In this document: positions 51,601-63,600 of the stretch, one piece after another
Numbering within the stretch: position 1 is the stretch's first letter
Layout: every line of letters starts with the position of its first letter
Origin: Tribonema minus
Taxonomy: Eukaryota > Sar > Xanthophyceae > Tribonematales > Tribonemataceae
Direction of reading: 5' to 3'
Assembly: GCA_017506865.1 (NCBI GenBank)
Contig: JAFCMP010000517.1
Coordinates: forward strand, 558,001 to 622,000
Length of the DNA: 64,000 nucleotides
Translations under genes and position numbers: made by a program
The notes under the pieces: generated by a model
What the model was told of the DNA's origin: nothing
The model's database searches: none
What the model saw: the letters and a program-made list of their open reading frames with translations, nothing else

Positions 51601-52214
51601 AGCTGCACCCTGACCCAGTCTTCAGAATGGCGTCGCTGCGCGCACTTCATACCTTGCGGACTCAGGCTGTCGCAGCCAACTCCGCTGGAGGTAAAGATGA
51701 GAACGCGTGCCCCGTTGCATCGGCCACTGCAAGTGCTCGAGAGTCAGTCCCAACTACCCGGACCACTCAAGAAGCGTGCACGGAAGAAGAACTCCGAGAA
51801 ATGCTGCCAAAGACTGGCGAGCTGTACGGTATTGCAAAAGATGGTCGCACCTACGCCGACCACCTTATGGATGTGATACTGGAGCACTCCACTGTCTTTG
51901 CCAAGGACCCCAAGAATCCCACAGTTACAAACCTGGCGGAGTTCGAAATTGACACTGGTGATGCCATGCCCATTGCTGAAAAGGCAAGAAGGTGGGCACA
52001 GAAAGAAGCAGAGTACATCATGGATCATGTGCGCGCCATGGCGGTGCGCAACCAAGTCGAGCCCTCCTCGGGCCCTTGGGCATGCAATCCTGTCTTAGCC
52101 AGGCAAGGTGACAAGATCCGCTTCTGTGTGGACTTTCGAAGGCTGAATGCGGTCACCAAGCGCGACTGCCGAGGCATTGGCAACATAGACGATATGATAC
52201 ACAAAATGAAGGGG
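48618..52214 (+). CDS. pol: Pol part 1: C5 cytosine DNA methyltransferase, aspartic protease, N-terminal reverse transcriptase
   Basis: This frame overlaps the 3' end of gag by 26 bases in the +1 frame and has no ATG before 48,729, so +1 frameshifting or reinitiation is likely. Domains: C5 methyltransferase (49,010-49,940), an acidic Asp/Ser stretch (50,150-50,290), short tandem repeats of the type PNEPQRSSHE (50,470-50,640), a retropepsin-like protease with catalytic ALLDSGSE at about 50,815-50,837, and the start of reverse transcriptase (KIRFCVDFRRLNAVTKRD near 52,115). The frame leaves the RT sequence at a GGGG run at 52,211-52,214, after which RT continues one frame over. The open frame runs on to 52,352 but is no longer RT-like. 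Confidence 0.9.
49010..49940 (+). other. C5 cytosine DNA methyltransferase domain within Pol
   Basis: Motif I SLCCGLGGW (49,026-49,052) binds S-adenosylmethionine. Motif IV carries the catalytic PPC (49,248-49,256) in TTISPPCTDFANG. Motif VI ENV is at 49,359-49,367, and motif VIII is VPCHRRRVYVL with HRRR at 49,479-49,490. A degenerate motif X, LVNMVMPRMAFHLGVALL, lies at about 49,872-49,925. The key catalytic residues are present and the domain is about 310 residues, the size of a compact bacterial or DNMT catalytic domain without regulatory modules. Expected activity is 5-methylation of cytosine in DNA. I cannot place it in a particular DNMT clade. Confidence 0.93.
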
Positions 52215-55200
52215 CCAAATACATATCCTCCATGGATATGGCTGGCGCCTATCATCAAGTGCCAATCAGAGGATGTGACAAGGAAAAGACCGCATTCAGA
52301 ACACCTGATGGAGGTCTGTGGCAGTACACCGTGGCACCATTTGGACTGGTGAACTTGCCTGCACAGTTCACCAGACTGATGCATGACGTACTGGGTGAGG
52401 AGACATTGAGCAGCTACGCATCGGTCTACATCGACGATGTATTGATATATGATCACACAATTGAGGAACACATTGCCCACATTCGTGAAGTGCTGAGGCG
52501 CATCAAGAATGGTGGCATGAGTGTGGCCAGGCACAAGTGTCTCCTCTTCAAGAATGAAATTAAGTTCTTGGGACACATTGTGGGGGCCAATGGCTTACGC
52601 CCAGACCCTGAGAAATTGAAAGCGATGATGGACATGAGCAACCCCACTAAAAATGGGAAGGCTGACAAGAAACTGGTGCAGACAGTGCTGGGCTGCTTCA
52701 ACTACTACCGCCGGTATGTGCGCGACTTTGCAGCACCTGCCGCACCGCTAGTTGAATGCACCAAGACGAATGCAGATATGATTTGGGATGCGCGCAGACA
52801 AAAAGCATATAATGGCTTGAAAGCAGCCATGTGCTCTGCGGAGCTAATAGCCCACCCAGACTTCAACTTGCCGTTTGTGCTGTACACTGACGCGTCACAA
52901 ACCGCATGCAGCGGCATACTGACACAATTCAAGCCTGTAAAGCAGTTGGCAGGGAATGAAGCTGCACCGGGCCCCGCACCGGGACGCCGGCGCACTGTTG
53001 AAGGGGAGGAGGTAAAGGAGGTGGTTGTGGGTTATTTTTCAAAAATTAACTCCGTACAAGATGCAAAGCTGGGGGCCACTGCTCTGGAATGCCTAGCAGT
53101 TGTCTTGTCCCTGAACCACTACCGCCCATATGTGTGGGGTATGCCCATCACAGTGGTCACAGATGCTGCAGCATTACGCTGGCTCTTGACATTGCAAGAC
53201 AACAGTGGAAAGCTCATGCGCTGGGCAATGCGGCTGCTTGAGTATGACATCTCAGTGCAGCACCGCCCGGGCCTCGCAAATTCAAATGCTGATGGCCCAT
53301 CACGGCTGCCTATGCAATCAGAGCTTGATACGCCACGCCTGTATGATCATGCCGACGAGCAATGGTCAGATGCCATACCATGCTACGAGGCGCCACCCTC
53401 GGGGGTTACGTTCACGGACGAACTCCCCAAGCAGCCCTCGGTCAAGGTTTCGGCCTTCCGAGGACGCATGGTGAGCACTGAGTACGGCGTGCCTTTTGAC
53501 TGCAACGAGCTAGCTATTGCAAGCGCCAGCGAGCACAACAGTCTTGCAGCGCGCCTTGCAAAGCTTTCAGTCAAAGAAACAATTGAACTGCTGGACGAAA
53601 CGTTTGATGAGACTTTGCGACAAGATGACGGGGGAACCCCATCTCTAGCACTACTCACACCTGCTACCATGGGTATGTATGCCAACGCGTGCATGGACGA
53701 GGCTAGAAGCACGTCTCATGACGGCAGTGCCGGCCAGCCCAGTGTAGCCAGACAGAGGGCAGCAAAGAAAGCGCGCACGGCTGCTAGCAGCGCTCAGCCT
53801 GAGGCCGCCACCCCTGGCAGCGCTCAGCTTGCTGACGCAATGAGCGCTGACGCAGAGCCGTCAGACCGCAGCAAGAAGCGCAAGATGCCGAGGCCCGCGC
53901 CAGCCCTCGTACAAGAGGTGATCGCAGGCCAGACCATGCCTACGCCAGCTATGCTGAGCAGGGAGGCAGTGATTGAAGTGCAACAGACCGATCCATTCTG
54001 CGCTGCCGTGCTGCGCGTGGTCCTAGGAGGTGCACTCCCCCAGGATAGCGAGCTGGCATTGCACCTGATGACAAATCAGGAATGGTACAATCAAGAAGAT
54101 GATGGCCTACTTGTACACTTTGCCACTAGTCACCCAAAGCGTGGCCAGGTGCTGAAGCAGTGGGTAGTGCCCAACAGCCTGCGCGCCCTAGTCTTGAGGT
54201 TGGGCCATGATGATGCCACAGCGAGCCATGCTGGCGTTGGCGCCACTCAACTGCGCATATTTGAGCGCTGGTTTTGGCCCAAAATGAACCAGGACATACG
54301 CGCATACGTGATTAGCTGCACCGCGTGCTTGGAGCGTAAAAAGGCTGGGACTGGCAAGGCCAAGCAAATGCTGGTGCCCCCCACGCGCTTACTCCAACGC
54401 GCGCACACTGACATCACCATGGCCTGTATTAAGTCCAGCGAGGGACATGTAGGCCTCATAACGGTGATGGATAGCCTCAGCGGCTTTGTGTGGATGTGCC
54501 CTATCAAAGACAAAACTTGCAAGACAGTTGCCCGCTTCTTGTTCAAAGTGTTCTTGGAGATGGGTGCGCTGTTTGAAGAACTGGTCTCAGACCAAGGAAA
54601 AGAATTCTTGAATGCGGTTGTGGCCGATTTGGTCACGATCTTCAAGGTGAAGAAGATTGACGCCAGTGCCTACCACCCCCAGTCAAATGGAGTGGCTGAG
54701 CGCATGAATGAGAGAATCATGGCAGCTCTGACGGCTTGGGTGAATGTCAAGCAAGACAACTGGCACGAGGGTGTTGAAGCCATACAGTACGCATTGCGCA
54801 GTACACCACGCGAGGGGACGGGTCTCACACCCTTCTTTTGCATGTATGGTCGCGAAGCGTCACTGCCATACGACGCTTTCATGCAAGATGACCGCCCGAG
54901 TGAGCTCAACGCGGAGATTGAGCGCAGAATCTCAAATCTGCGCTTAGCGCACCAGGTTGCCCACGACGCTTTTGAGCGCAAGGCAGAAAGAGTGTCACGC
55001 CACAATGAGGCCGTCAAGCGCGCGCAGCGCGTGCAAGTTGGGGACTTGGTCATGATACGAAAGGCCAATGAGAAGGGCCGCTCAAAGAAGCTTGACCCCA
55101 AGTTTCTGGGCCCCTGGGTGGTGATCACTGACGCCGGTGACCAAGGCCTGTCGTTCTCCTGTCGCATGATGGGCAGACGCATTCGCCGCACCCGTGCACA

Positions 55201-55828
55201 TGTGATGAATATGAAGCCGTTTCACTTGCGCCCAGAGCACCTGGAGGCCACTGACCCCCACGCGATGCTCACTGAGGAGCAACTGAAAGATGTCCCGCTC
55301 AACGAGTGGTTGTACCGCCTGGCGGACCGCCGCGCGAATGCCAATGGCTCGTGGGACTACCGTTGGGTGACCAGAGATGGATCCCTTAGCGGGTGGAAAA
55401 CTGAAGACGAGGCGCTCGAGTTGATCATGCCCTGGACGCTGGATGTGTTTCACGCGCTCTATGAGCTGCGCCGGGCTGATGACATGCCAGATTATGCCCA
55501 ACGTACTCCACGAGAGGACCGACGGGTAATGACCAAGGATGCTGCGCTGACACTGATTCCAATGGGCACTCAAGTCGTGCGCAAGCACCGTGAGAGCCTG
55601 CTGCAACATGTGACATACATATGGGGATCAGTGGCAGGGTACGCCGCGCCATACTGGCGTGTACGCTATGAAGACAGTGACTGGGAGGACTTCACAAAGA
55701 AGCAGCTTTTGGGTGCCATTGCCTTAGCAGAGTCAGTGCGCGCGCGCGCCACCGCTCTGGGCCGCGTATACTGGCCAAATTGTACGTGTCAGGATGGGAA
55801 CGGGCTGGAGCCGCGGAGAGCTGGTTGA
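52215..55828 (+). CDS. pol: Pol part 2: reverse transcriptase, RNase H, integrase, Tudor-like tail
   Basis: Continues RT as SSMDMAGAYHQVPI, with the catalytic YIDD at 52,427-52,438. RNase H follows with YTDASQ (Asp at 52,889), the ECLAVV Glu, the VVTDAAALRWLL Asp and HRPGLANSNADGPSR. A linker (53,400-53,960) contains basic nuclear-signal-like patches (SKKRKMPRP). Integrase has a zinc-binding H-x6-H and C-x2-C (GHDDATASH and SCTACLE) and a DDE core: AHTDIT (about 54,402), SDQGKEF (about 54,586) and VAERMN (about 54,692). A GPY/F-like LGPWVV near 55,108 follows. At 55,560-55,720 a Tudor-like module reads GSVAGYAAPYWRVRYEDSDW then EDFTKKQLL. The frame stops at 55,828 but family-like sequence continues in the next frame. 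Confidence 0.9.
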
Positions 55829-56069
55829 ATTCATGCCCCGCGCCAGCAAGTTCACGTTTCGAATTCGCTTCAATGGCATGCCGGCTCAGCAGTTGACTAC
55901 GGTCAAGCTGAGGCCTGACTACTACGTTGCGGCCAGCTCCGCTGAGGTGGGCAGCTGCCCCATGTCGAGCTGGAATTTATTGCTGACCACCGTTGGGAGC
56001 ACAGGTGCTGCCCAAGAGGTCATTGACATTGAAGTTGAAGATGAGACTGAGACACAGCTCATCACTTGA
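55773..56069 (+). CDS. Frame-shifted Pol C-terminal tail
   Basis: One frame over from pol part 2, an open frame reads TGQIVRVRMGTGWSRGELVE, then SKFTFRIRFN and TVKLRPDYYV, and ends in an acidic tail and TGA at 56,069. The beta-rich, SH3/Tudor-like pattern suggests it is the natural continuation of the Pol C-terminus, cut off by an indel at about 55,730-55,775. It could alternatively be a small separate product. Confidence 0.45.
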   Translation, partial: GQIVRVRMGTGWSRGELVEFMPRASKFTFRIRFNGMPAQQLTTVKLRPDYYVAASSAEVGSCPMSSWNLLLTTVGSTGAAQEVIDIEVEDETETQLIT

Positions 56070-56394
56070 AGTGACTGTTGCAGTAGCATGCTGTTGCATC
56101 GCTCCGATGAACACATGTTACAACTTTGAAGATGCGTCGCGTGAGACCAAGACTTGTGCCCGAGAGCAGCAAGTACGGCACGCGTACTCATACTGCCAGG
56201 CCCCCTTGTGACCCTGCCAAAATGGAGGACCGATCACATTTTGGGTAGCAGCCTGTTCATATGAGTTGAGGGTGACAATTGGTCAAAGCAGAATTACGTT
56301 TACATTTCTAACCGTTGTTTAATCACTGGTCAGCGTTGATCCCTGCCAAGTGTGCTCAGTGCATAGACGCGGTTCGCTCTAGTGCACAGAGCCT

Positions 56395-56406
56395 GAAAAG
56401 GGGGAG
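56395..56406 (+). other. Polypurine tract
   Basis: GAAAAGGGGGAG lies immediately upstream of the 3' LTR and is the expected primer for plus-strand synthesis. Confidence 0.85.
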
Positions 56407-56407
56407 T

Positions 56408-56817
56408 TGTCACGGTTAGATGCGTAGTTTGGGAACAGTCCATGGGGAACGTTCTCAGTACTGCCGCACAGTTCTATGTCTCAATATACTTATCGTGTGG
56501 AATTGTCCTAATTGTCTGCTATATGATGTAATAAGGTCTGTAGTTGCTGTAAATCAATAAAGTTGGACCTTGGTTGCTGTCTCACAAGGCCTGGGGTCCC
56601 TTGGACATAGGCGCAGTACTCAACTGTTGAAGTTGAGTGCTGACCTTTGATCAGGGGATCACAACCCAAATAACCAGGCAGCAGAGACGAACCAAGACCA
56701 CCAACCAGCAACGCAGGAGCCTTCTACTGAAGCAGCCCAACAACAACAACCCAAAGTAAGACCGTACCTTGCAGACCATTCACAGAATGATACTCTATAT
56801 AGTACCAGCTTGTGTAA
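56408..56817 (+). repeat. 3' LTR
   Basis: 410 bases, TGTCACGG... to ...TTGTGTAA, with AATAAA at 56,556-56,561. It is flanked downstream by TTAT at 56,818-56,821, matching the TTAT before the 5' LTR. Confidence 0.95.
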
Positions 56818-56821
56818 TTAT

Positions 56822-57626
56822 TGCACACGCTACAGTGTAGCTTCAGCAGCACCTGCAATGCAGCAACAAAAACTGCAGGGGCGTACGTACTGTGGAGGCG
56901 CCGGCGGGCGACCGCGCAGGCGCCGCTGCTGGCGGCCCAGCTCGTCCTCAACCGCATGCCGCCATGTGCATTCATTGCTCGCACCATGGAGGCCTCGGTT
57001 GAAGATGCGGATGCCAGCACCGGCGCGCCGCGCTCAGCGGCTGCCGTCAGTGGGCGCAGCCGTGCCAATTGCATTTCGGCGTGACAGCAGAGGGCGCCGC
57101 GGTCACCGGTCTGGCAGGCGTCATGCATGTACATTGCTATGGCATGCGTGAACATCGCCCGCACAAGCGGCAGCGCCACTGGCGGCACATATGGGTACTG
57201 CGAGCACAACCTGGCCTGGATCCTGGAATATCGCGATGTGCTGGTGGCAGTCGTACAGAGCACGCAATGCACACACTGCATGACATGCCAATGAGACGCG
57301 CTGCTGTGGCAGCATTTTGAAGTAGTCTGTGCGATTTCAACACGTACCGTACGTATGGACTTGTATTTATAAAGGCCCAAGGGAGGCCGGGTTGCCTATG
57401 CAATCGAAAAGCTTGCGTCAACGCAGCAGCCTAGTCTGCGAACCGTACAGTCTGAACAGGAAGAGGAACAACCGTTACGGCGGAATTCGCAAACCCTAAC
57501 TCTGTTCCCCGAACCCTGATCTCAACCGCTCCTGCTCGGGGTCCGCACCATTTGCGTGGTGGCGGTGGCGGGATGATCCTCTTGTAGCACCTGACATCCA
57601 GCATCTTCCTTGTGCAAGTCTGCACA
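56822..57626. other. Spacer between the retrotransposon and the aquaporin gene
   Basis: GC-rich and open in several frames on both strands between 56,880 and 57,300. A short plus-strand frame at 57,139-57,294 (GGTYGYCEHNLAWILEYRDV) looks coding-like, but no partner exon or family is seen. The last 200 bases should hold the aquaporin promoter and leader. Confidence 0.35.
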
Positions 57627-60600
57627 ATGCCGTCATCGTTTGCGCAGGAGTGGGTCGCCGAGATGTTTGCAATGACCATCTTCATTTGCATCGGCACTGG
57701 CGTGATCACCAACAAGGTGCTGCCCCGCACCAAGGGGAGCTCCTACGGCTTTGGCTTCATTGCCCTAGCGTTCGGATTGGTGAGTCATTGCCTTCCTTGC
57801 TGACCCAGCTGCAAGAATAAAATTGCCTCAGTGGCCTCGGCCTCGGGAACGGCAATTTAATTTTGTGCCCCAGTCATCATCAGCTTGATGTGCTGCTTTG
57901 CCTGATGTGTCCCTACTCTCGTGGCGTCCCCAATCTGACAGGGTTTGCTTGTAGCGGGAGGAATGTTTGGAGGCATCAGCGCTGTCATAAATCCCACCGT
58001 TCATCTGGCAAGGGTGAGTGCCAGTATCCTTGAACCTGCCAGTACCTTCCTCATTGTTGTTACACTCATGACTGCCCACGCACACATTGATCAGATCACA
58101 CCTACATTGCCATGGCCGCAGTCACAACCACAGCTGTGTCATTGTGGACTTGTCCTGCACCAAGTAGCTGCTTTCACAATGCATTGCTGATGTACATGCA
58201 TGCAGACGCACACTGCAGCGGCAGCAGCCATGTTGCCGCTTGGAAGCAGTGTCACCCGTGTTCGTGCTATTGCTCTCGCGCCGGTCGCCTCTTGCACATG
58301 TGGCCACACCGTTACGGCGGCGCTCAGCGATGTTGGAGACATGTCAGGTACCATCATGTGATGTTAACTCGAAAACGTAATGCCCCCATTCCACTACATA
58401 CACCTCTCCTTTACACAGGCGCTGAATGGTATTGTGAGCTGGAAGGAGGCTCTGCTGCTCATGTTGGCGGACTTTGTGGGCTCATTCCTTGGGGCGCTGC
58501 TCAATTACACCATCTACCTGGCGCACTTCAGTGTAGTCCCAACACCACCTGAGCCACCCAGCTGGACGGACCCATACGTCCGACCGCAGGATACGCAGAG
58601 AATGCACAGCGCCTTTGTGTCATTTGACGGCAATGCGCTTGGTGCTAACCGACCGCGTGCCGTTCTGCGCACTCAACAGGTGAGAGTGACTGCAAATGAG
58701 CATCACTTCCTATGTTTATCTTACGAGCTCCAGAGCGTGCTATTTGTTTGAAGGAGCAGCTTAGGTCACTCATTAGGAGTGGCAGTTGCGAGAGTTGATG
58801 CACTCTTCTGGTGGTCATTGAACGCGCTGCTGATGCCCATGGATTACCTGTGGGCCAGGGGCTTCTACTTTCGTTACTGTCTGCCACATTCAATATGTCA
58901 CATCTCACAATGATTGACTGCTGCATGCCCATGGTGCTTGTGAACTTCATCAAACGTGTACATGAGTGCGCATTTTGAGTTGACAAGAGCATGTCAATGA
59001 GGTGTGTGATACAACTTAAGTATGTGAATAGGGCCTTCAATAGGCATGCAGTTGACGATGCGTGATGCATCATGTTTGCATTCTCCATGTAGCACACTGC
59101 TCTTGAATGAAAGCATGGTGTGCATGGCAGCGGTAATGCATGCAATAATTTTGTGCTCTACCTGAAACATACTTCTAATCCAGCAACAAGCAGTGCAACC
59201 TGCACCTCCGCTTCATCATGGCCTGCATGTCAGTTGTGCTTTTCCGCTCATGTTTTGCATCTGGCTGCTGCCAATTTTGCAGCCAAAACATGTGGGCAGC
59301 GGAATGCTGGGCGACAGCGTGAGTGTGGGGGAAAGCTATATGCGGCCGGCGTTTGGAGTGGGCAGTGCACAATCTGGCAAGGTACGTATGCTTCTTGTGC
59401 AAGTGGTTAGCTGGACTGGTCTTTCAACTGAATTCATTAAGCCAGGCAGTGCGCGGTGCATATTGGCCTGTACAAGCGGCAGAGTGCAAGCTGGCTGCTC
59501 CTTCACCGGACGCTGACATGTGCAGGTGGCATCAGTCACACAGGCACTTAGGGTTAGGGTTAGGTTTGTGAAGCAGCTGCACAACGTTCTGCCCGAACAC
59601 CAGTATCAGCTTCGTGGGAATGGTATTGTGGATTTATCTGTGCCAAGGTTGATGCTTGGCTTTTCTTAGAATCATCACCTTTCAATAGCTGACACCATGC
59701 AAGTGCGGGGGTCCACTGACCGTTTCAGCCCCAGTTCCGTTTGCTGAGCTACTGTGAGGCAATGAGGCTGTGTGCGCGTTGCGCTGCTGTAACGCAATAA
59801 TGTTCTTGTGATGAAATGTGGGCATCCACATGCTACAGTGGGTGATGAATGGAGAACAAGAGTCATTGATCCATGATCGCTTCAACAGCTAGTTGGCATT
59901 GTATTTAAATGACTGCCGTATGCATCTGTACACAAGCCAATAGCACATGCGCTCCAGTGCTGCAAGGTCAGAGTAAGTGCACTGCACAAACACTTTTACT
60001 GTGCACTGAAGTTATGGCACCAGTCCTCGCTGCTGTCAACAGTTGCAGCAGATGCCTAATGAACCCAAGAATGCATGATGGAGAATGACCCATGAGTAGA
60101 CTCAACATTCGAGTCAATGGTGGCACTGGTGCCGCAACGCTTGAGTCTCGCAGACAGAGCTTCCCTCAGTTGTGCTGCATTGCACCCTCATGTGTGCTGC
60201 TCAGTGCACGTGTGTCGCATAAATCACATGCAACATAGGAATGAATGAATGATGGAACAGTACAGTTGCACAACCGCTTTGCTTGAAGGGAGTGCACTGC
60301 TGACATGACATAACACCTACTGTGACTCTGTTGCTGACTACATGCGCCATGTGTGTGAGTCAGGTGCGGAACTCACACGCCATGGGCGAGGCTCTGGTTG
60401 GGCGGCAGCCTTCTGCCACCATGAGTATGGCGGCTATTGCTGAAAGCGCTGAGGATGAGGAGTCAGGCAGCTATGTGGCACCCGCTTTTGAGGAGACGCC
60501 TGTGGCAACTACACGCAAGGTGATGAGGCATGGTGACTTTTGTTATGTTCAGACTGGGCGATGCGGCTGCTTCAGTTGATGGAAAGTTAATCCAGATTAT

Positions 60601-63600
60601 GTGAGCACAGGACTGGCGGCATTGCCCTTTGGCAAGTGGAGCTGAAGTCAGGGGTGTAGAGGCCTAGCCCTAGGGTTAGGCCTAGGGTTAAGCCTAGGTT
60701 AGGCCTAGGGTGTGTAAGAGTAGGGTGAGGATCAACCTAACCCTGACCCTAAGGCAGCATTTCTGCAGAGCTTGAGCTACAACGAATGAAGGCATGTTTT
60801 GTGATCTGTTGAGACGGTGACTTGAAAGCATGGGGCCTCCTTGTGTCATGCAGGTGATTCTGAAGTGACTTCACTAAGGTGGTTGCAAAATAGCCTGTTC
60901 CGCTCAGAAGGGATACGACAAGCCAACTAGTTGACCAGTCTACAGCAGCGCAGTAACCCTAACCCTAACCCAAACTCTATGGCAGCATTTCTTAGGGTTC
61001 GGAACACGTCCCTTTTGGACGGTACTTTTTGAACATGGGGTCGCGAAATGACCTACCTAAGTGATTTGTCGATATCCTGTTTCGCTCAGAAGCGATATGA
61101 TGAGGCATAATACTTCACCAGGCTACAGCAGTGCCTCGCGAAATGATGGACAATTTCTGCGTGGCTCGATTCAATAGCTATTGCACAGGTGGGTTTGGTT
61201 GTGAGCACTGCGGTGATGGCTGCTGTCATGAGTCTTGCTGATGATGCTGCAGATATTTTGCAGGCCACTGCGCAATGGCTTACGATGCTGGCATGTGTAA
61301 TCCTGGCGTTCGTGTGTTGTTTTGGTCAACACTCTGGGTTACTCTTTCACAGGTTGCTGCAGGTCTAGGTCAAAGTGCTTTGGTGAATGGCTGCAATTAG
61401 TCGTACGATGAAGTGCACAGAAACTCAGTGCAATGGCGCTGCAGGCATACTTGTTGCAAGCGCCTTACTTGCAGCTAGCGCTCCACAAGCGTGTGCACTG
61501 CCGCCGGGAATTTATTGAAGATACCGATGCTGGCACCCCATTACTAACGATGCCCCAGTTGCACATGCCCACATGCCTCTTGTAACCTCAAGACGCCGCT
61601 GCCGTGAGAACGCAGAGACTATCTAGGTGGTACTGTACTGCATCGCTGATCATATGCATGTTGCTGTGCTTTTTTGCAGGTCCTCACCTCGTTGAACGAT
61701 TCTTTCAGCAGTCACTCGCAAGAGGCCAATGACGACGGCCACGACCACCACCGTAAGGCATGGGCCAACCAGCTGCGATCAAAGGTTGTGAGCGTGCTGA
61801 CATCATCAGTGCAGCTCCACATAGAGAGTGGGGAGATCACCCAAGCTGCTGAAAGCGTGGCAAAGTGAGTGGCGCTGTCCAGACATAGGGAAAGGGTTAG
61901 GGCTTAGGGTTAGCGTTGGACTTTAGGGTTGGGGTTAGCGCAAAACTGGCCCCATTCTGCAAGTCCTTCTTCATGCCATGCGTCGGTGAAGCCTAAAGTC
62001 AGTGATTATACTCAGATGACCGCATGTTTGACTCTGGCTTGGGGACGTCAAACAAATGTAAGAGACATCAGGACGCTGCATTACCAGCTAGTTTGCGAGG
62101 TGGGTGTGCACAAGGTCCCACAATTTGCTGCTGTAGCAGAGCGGCCATGGTGCAAGGGCCACTCAAAGCCTTGTGTGTGTAGGGTGGCCGCCTGCAGGCA
62201 GCCGCAGCAGCACATTAAAGGTTGCGACATCAAGCCCCGTCGCCAACTCAGCTGCGAAGCATGTGTCTATTTTCAGCAAAGAAGGCGACCATATTGCAGC
62301 ATCGGTTTCGTCACTGCATCGGCAGCAGACGTCCCGACACAACATCAAAGTTGCTTGCAATGCCTACATGCAGGCTTCAGCCTTTCCTTGGAACACGTTT
62401 TTGTTGTATCCAGCAGGGTGCAGCTTAGAATCCAGCACCCTGCAGCTCTCTCCTGGCTTTGAACTGAAGGTGATTGATTGCAGAGCTGGCACGGTCATAC
62501 TGCTGGAGGGTGTGACCCATTTCACAGCAACAATCGTAACACCATAATCTGTGCAACGCGCATGCCTTATTGGTGCTGGCTGGACCAATCACAAGCAGGC
62601 CACCCCAATGACGCAGGTCTACTGCACCACGCAGCGGCGCTAGCGTTTTCTGGTGATACAGGGGCTCAGATCATCATATTTCAAAGTATTGATGGTATGG
62701 CGGTGACATGTATGGTGACATCTTGTTGCATCACTCACAACACCCATACGCTTTCTTGTCTGCTCCTGTGCAGGTCAGCGGGGCTGGCGGGTAGCAATGA
62801 TGCCTCGCAGCCGCTGTTGAGCGCTGCTGAGAAAGAGGCACAGTTGGCCTATGAGGGCGCCTTGGTACATGACCAAAACTGCAAGTTATCTGCCTTCTGC
62901 GGACGGCCAGCCATCTACATGAGGCCACTGAACTTTGTGAGTATATGGTAATGGTGTTGACTGGCTAGTACATTTTCATGGGGTGTTTCTGATGATCTGT
63001 GGCGAGTACCTGATGAGCGCCTCCAATTCAATTTGTAGGAGCAACTGACACACCCAGTTTGTCGTAGCGTGCGAGTATGCACAGGCACAATATCATTGTA
63101 TGGTGTGGATTTCCTTGTGCTGCCTCAACAGCGGACTGATGCATGTGCACGTGCAAGTGCAACGCCGGCAGCTGTTCTGATTTTTTATCGGGTCTGTCTA
63201 TCACATCACACTTATCACTTACATACAGTTATGCAGCCTTGGGTACATACCATTTAGATGCTTCCGCGTGATCCAGGGGCAGAACACCAGGCTGAGTGAG
63301 AGTGTGGCGTTTTAATTTTCAAGTGTCTGGAAGGTACATTCGGCATCAAGTGAACCGATGTGCCTCCCATCATGCAATTGTTGGTGATCAAACATGTTGC
63401 AGCCTCACTTTGTGTGGTCACTTTTTCTTCATTCCACAGCGGTATGTCTGCACGTGGTTTGCTCTGCCAGAAGCGGCCATTTCAGCTTAACATTTACTAA
63501 AGCCCGTCTGCTTTCACTATCAGCAAGTCTCATTGGCGATTTTGCCTTGCCTGCAGGGCATGACCCTTCTTGATGTGCTGGGCCATGTGAAGATGACTCT

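Larger units (their letters stand above)
45207..56817 (+). mobile_element. Ty3/gypsy-type LTR retrotransposon carrying a C5 DNA methyltransferase
   Basis: An 11.6-kb element with two near-identical LTRs, a primer-binding-like site, a polypurine tract and a 4- or 5-bp target duplication (TTAT or TTATT at 45,203 and 56,818). The coding order is Gag, C5 methyltransferase, aspartic protease, reverse transcriptase, RNase H, integrase and a Tudor-like tail. RT-RNase H before integrase with a GPY/F-like motif marks the Ty3/gypsy group. LTR divergence is one substitution plus a 9-base indel, so insertion is recent. The reading frames contain a TAG in gag, a frame break in RT at a G run and a second break near the 3' end. 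The copy may therefore be non-autonomous unless these are sequencing errors or recoding sites. Confidence 0.95.

Noticed and set aside
56724..57380. 218-residue minus-strand open frame
   Set aside because: Its last third lies in the 3' LTR, so it was created by the insertion; no domain is visible.
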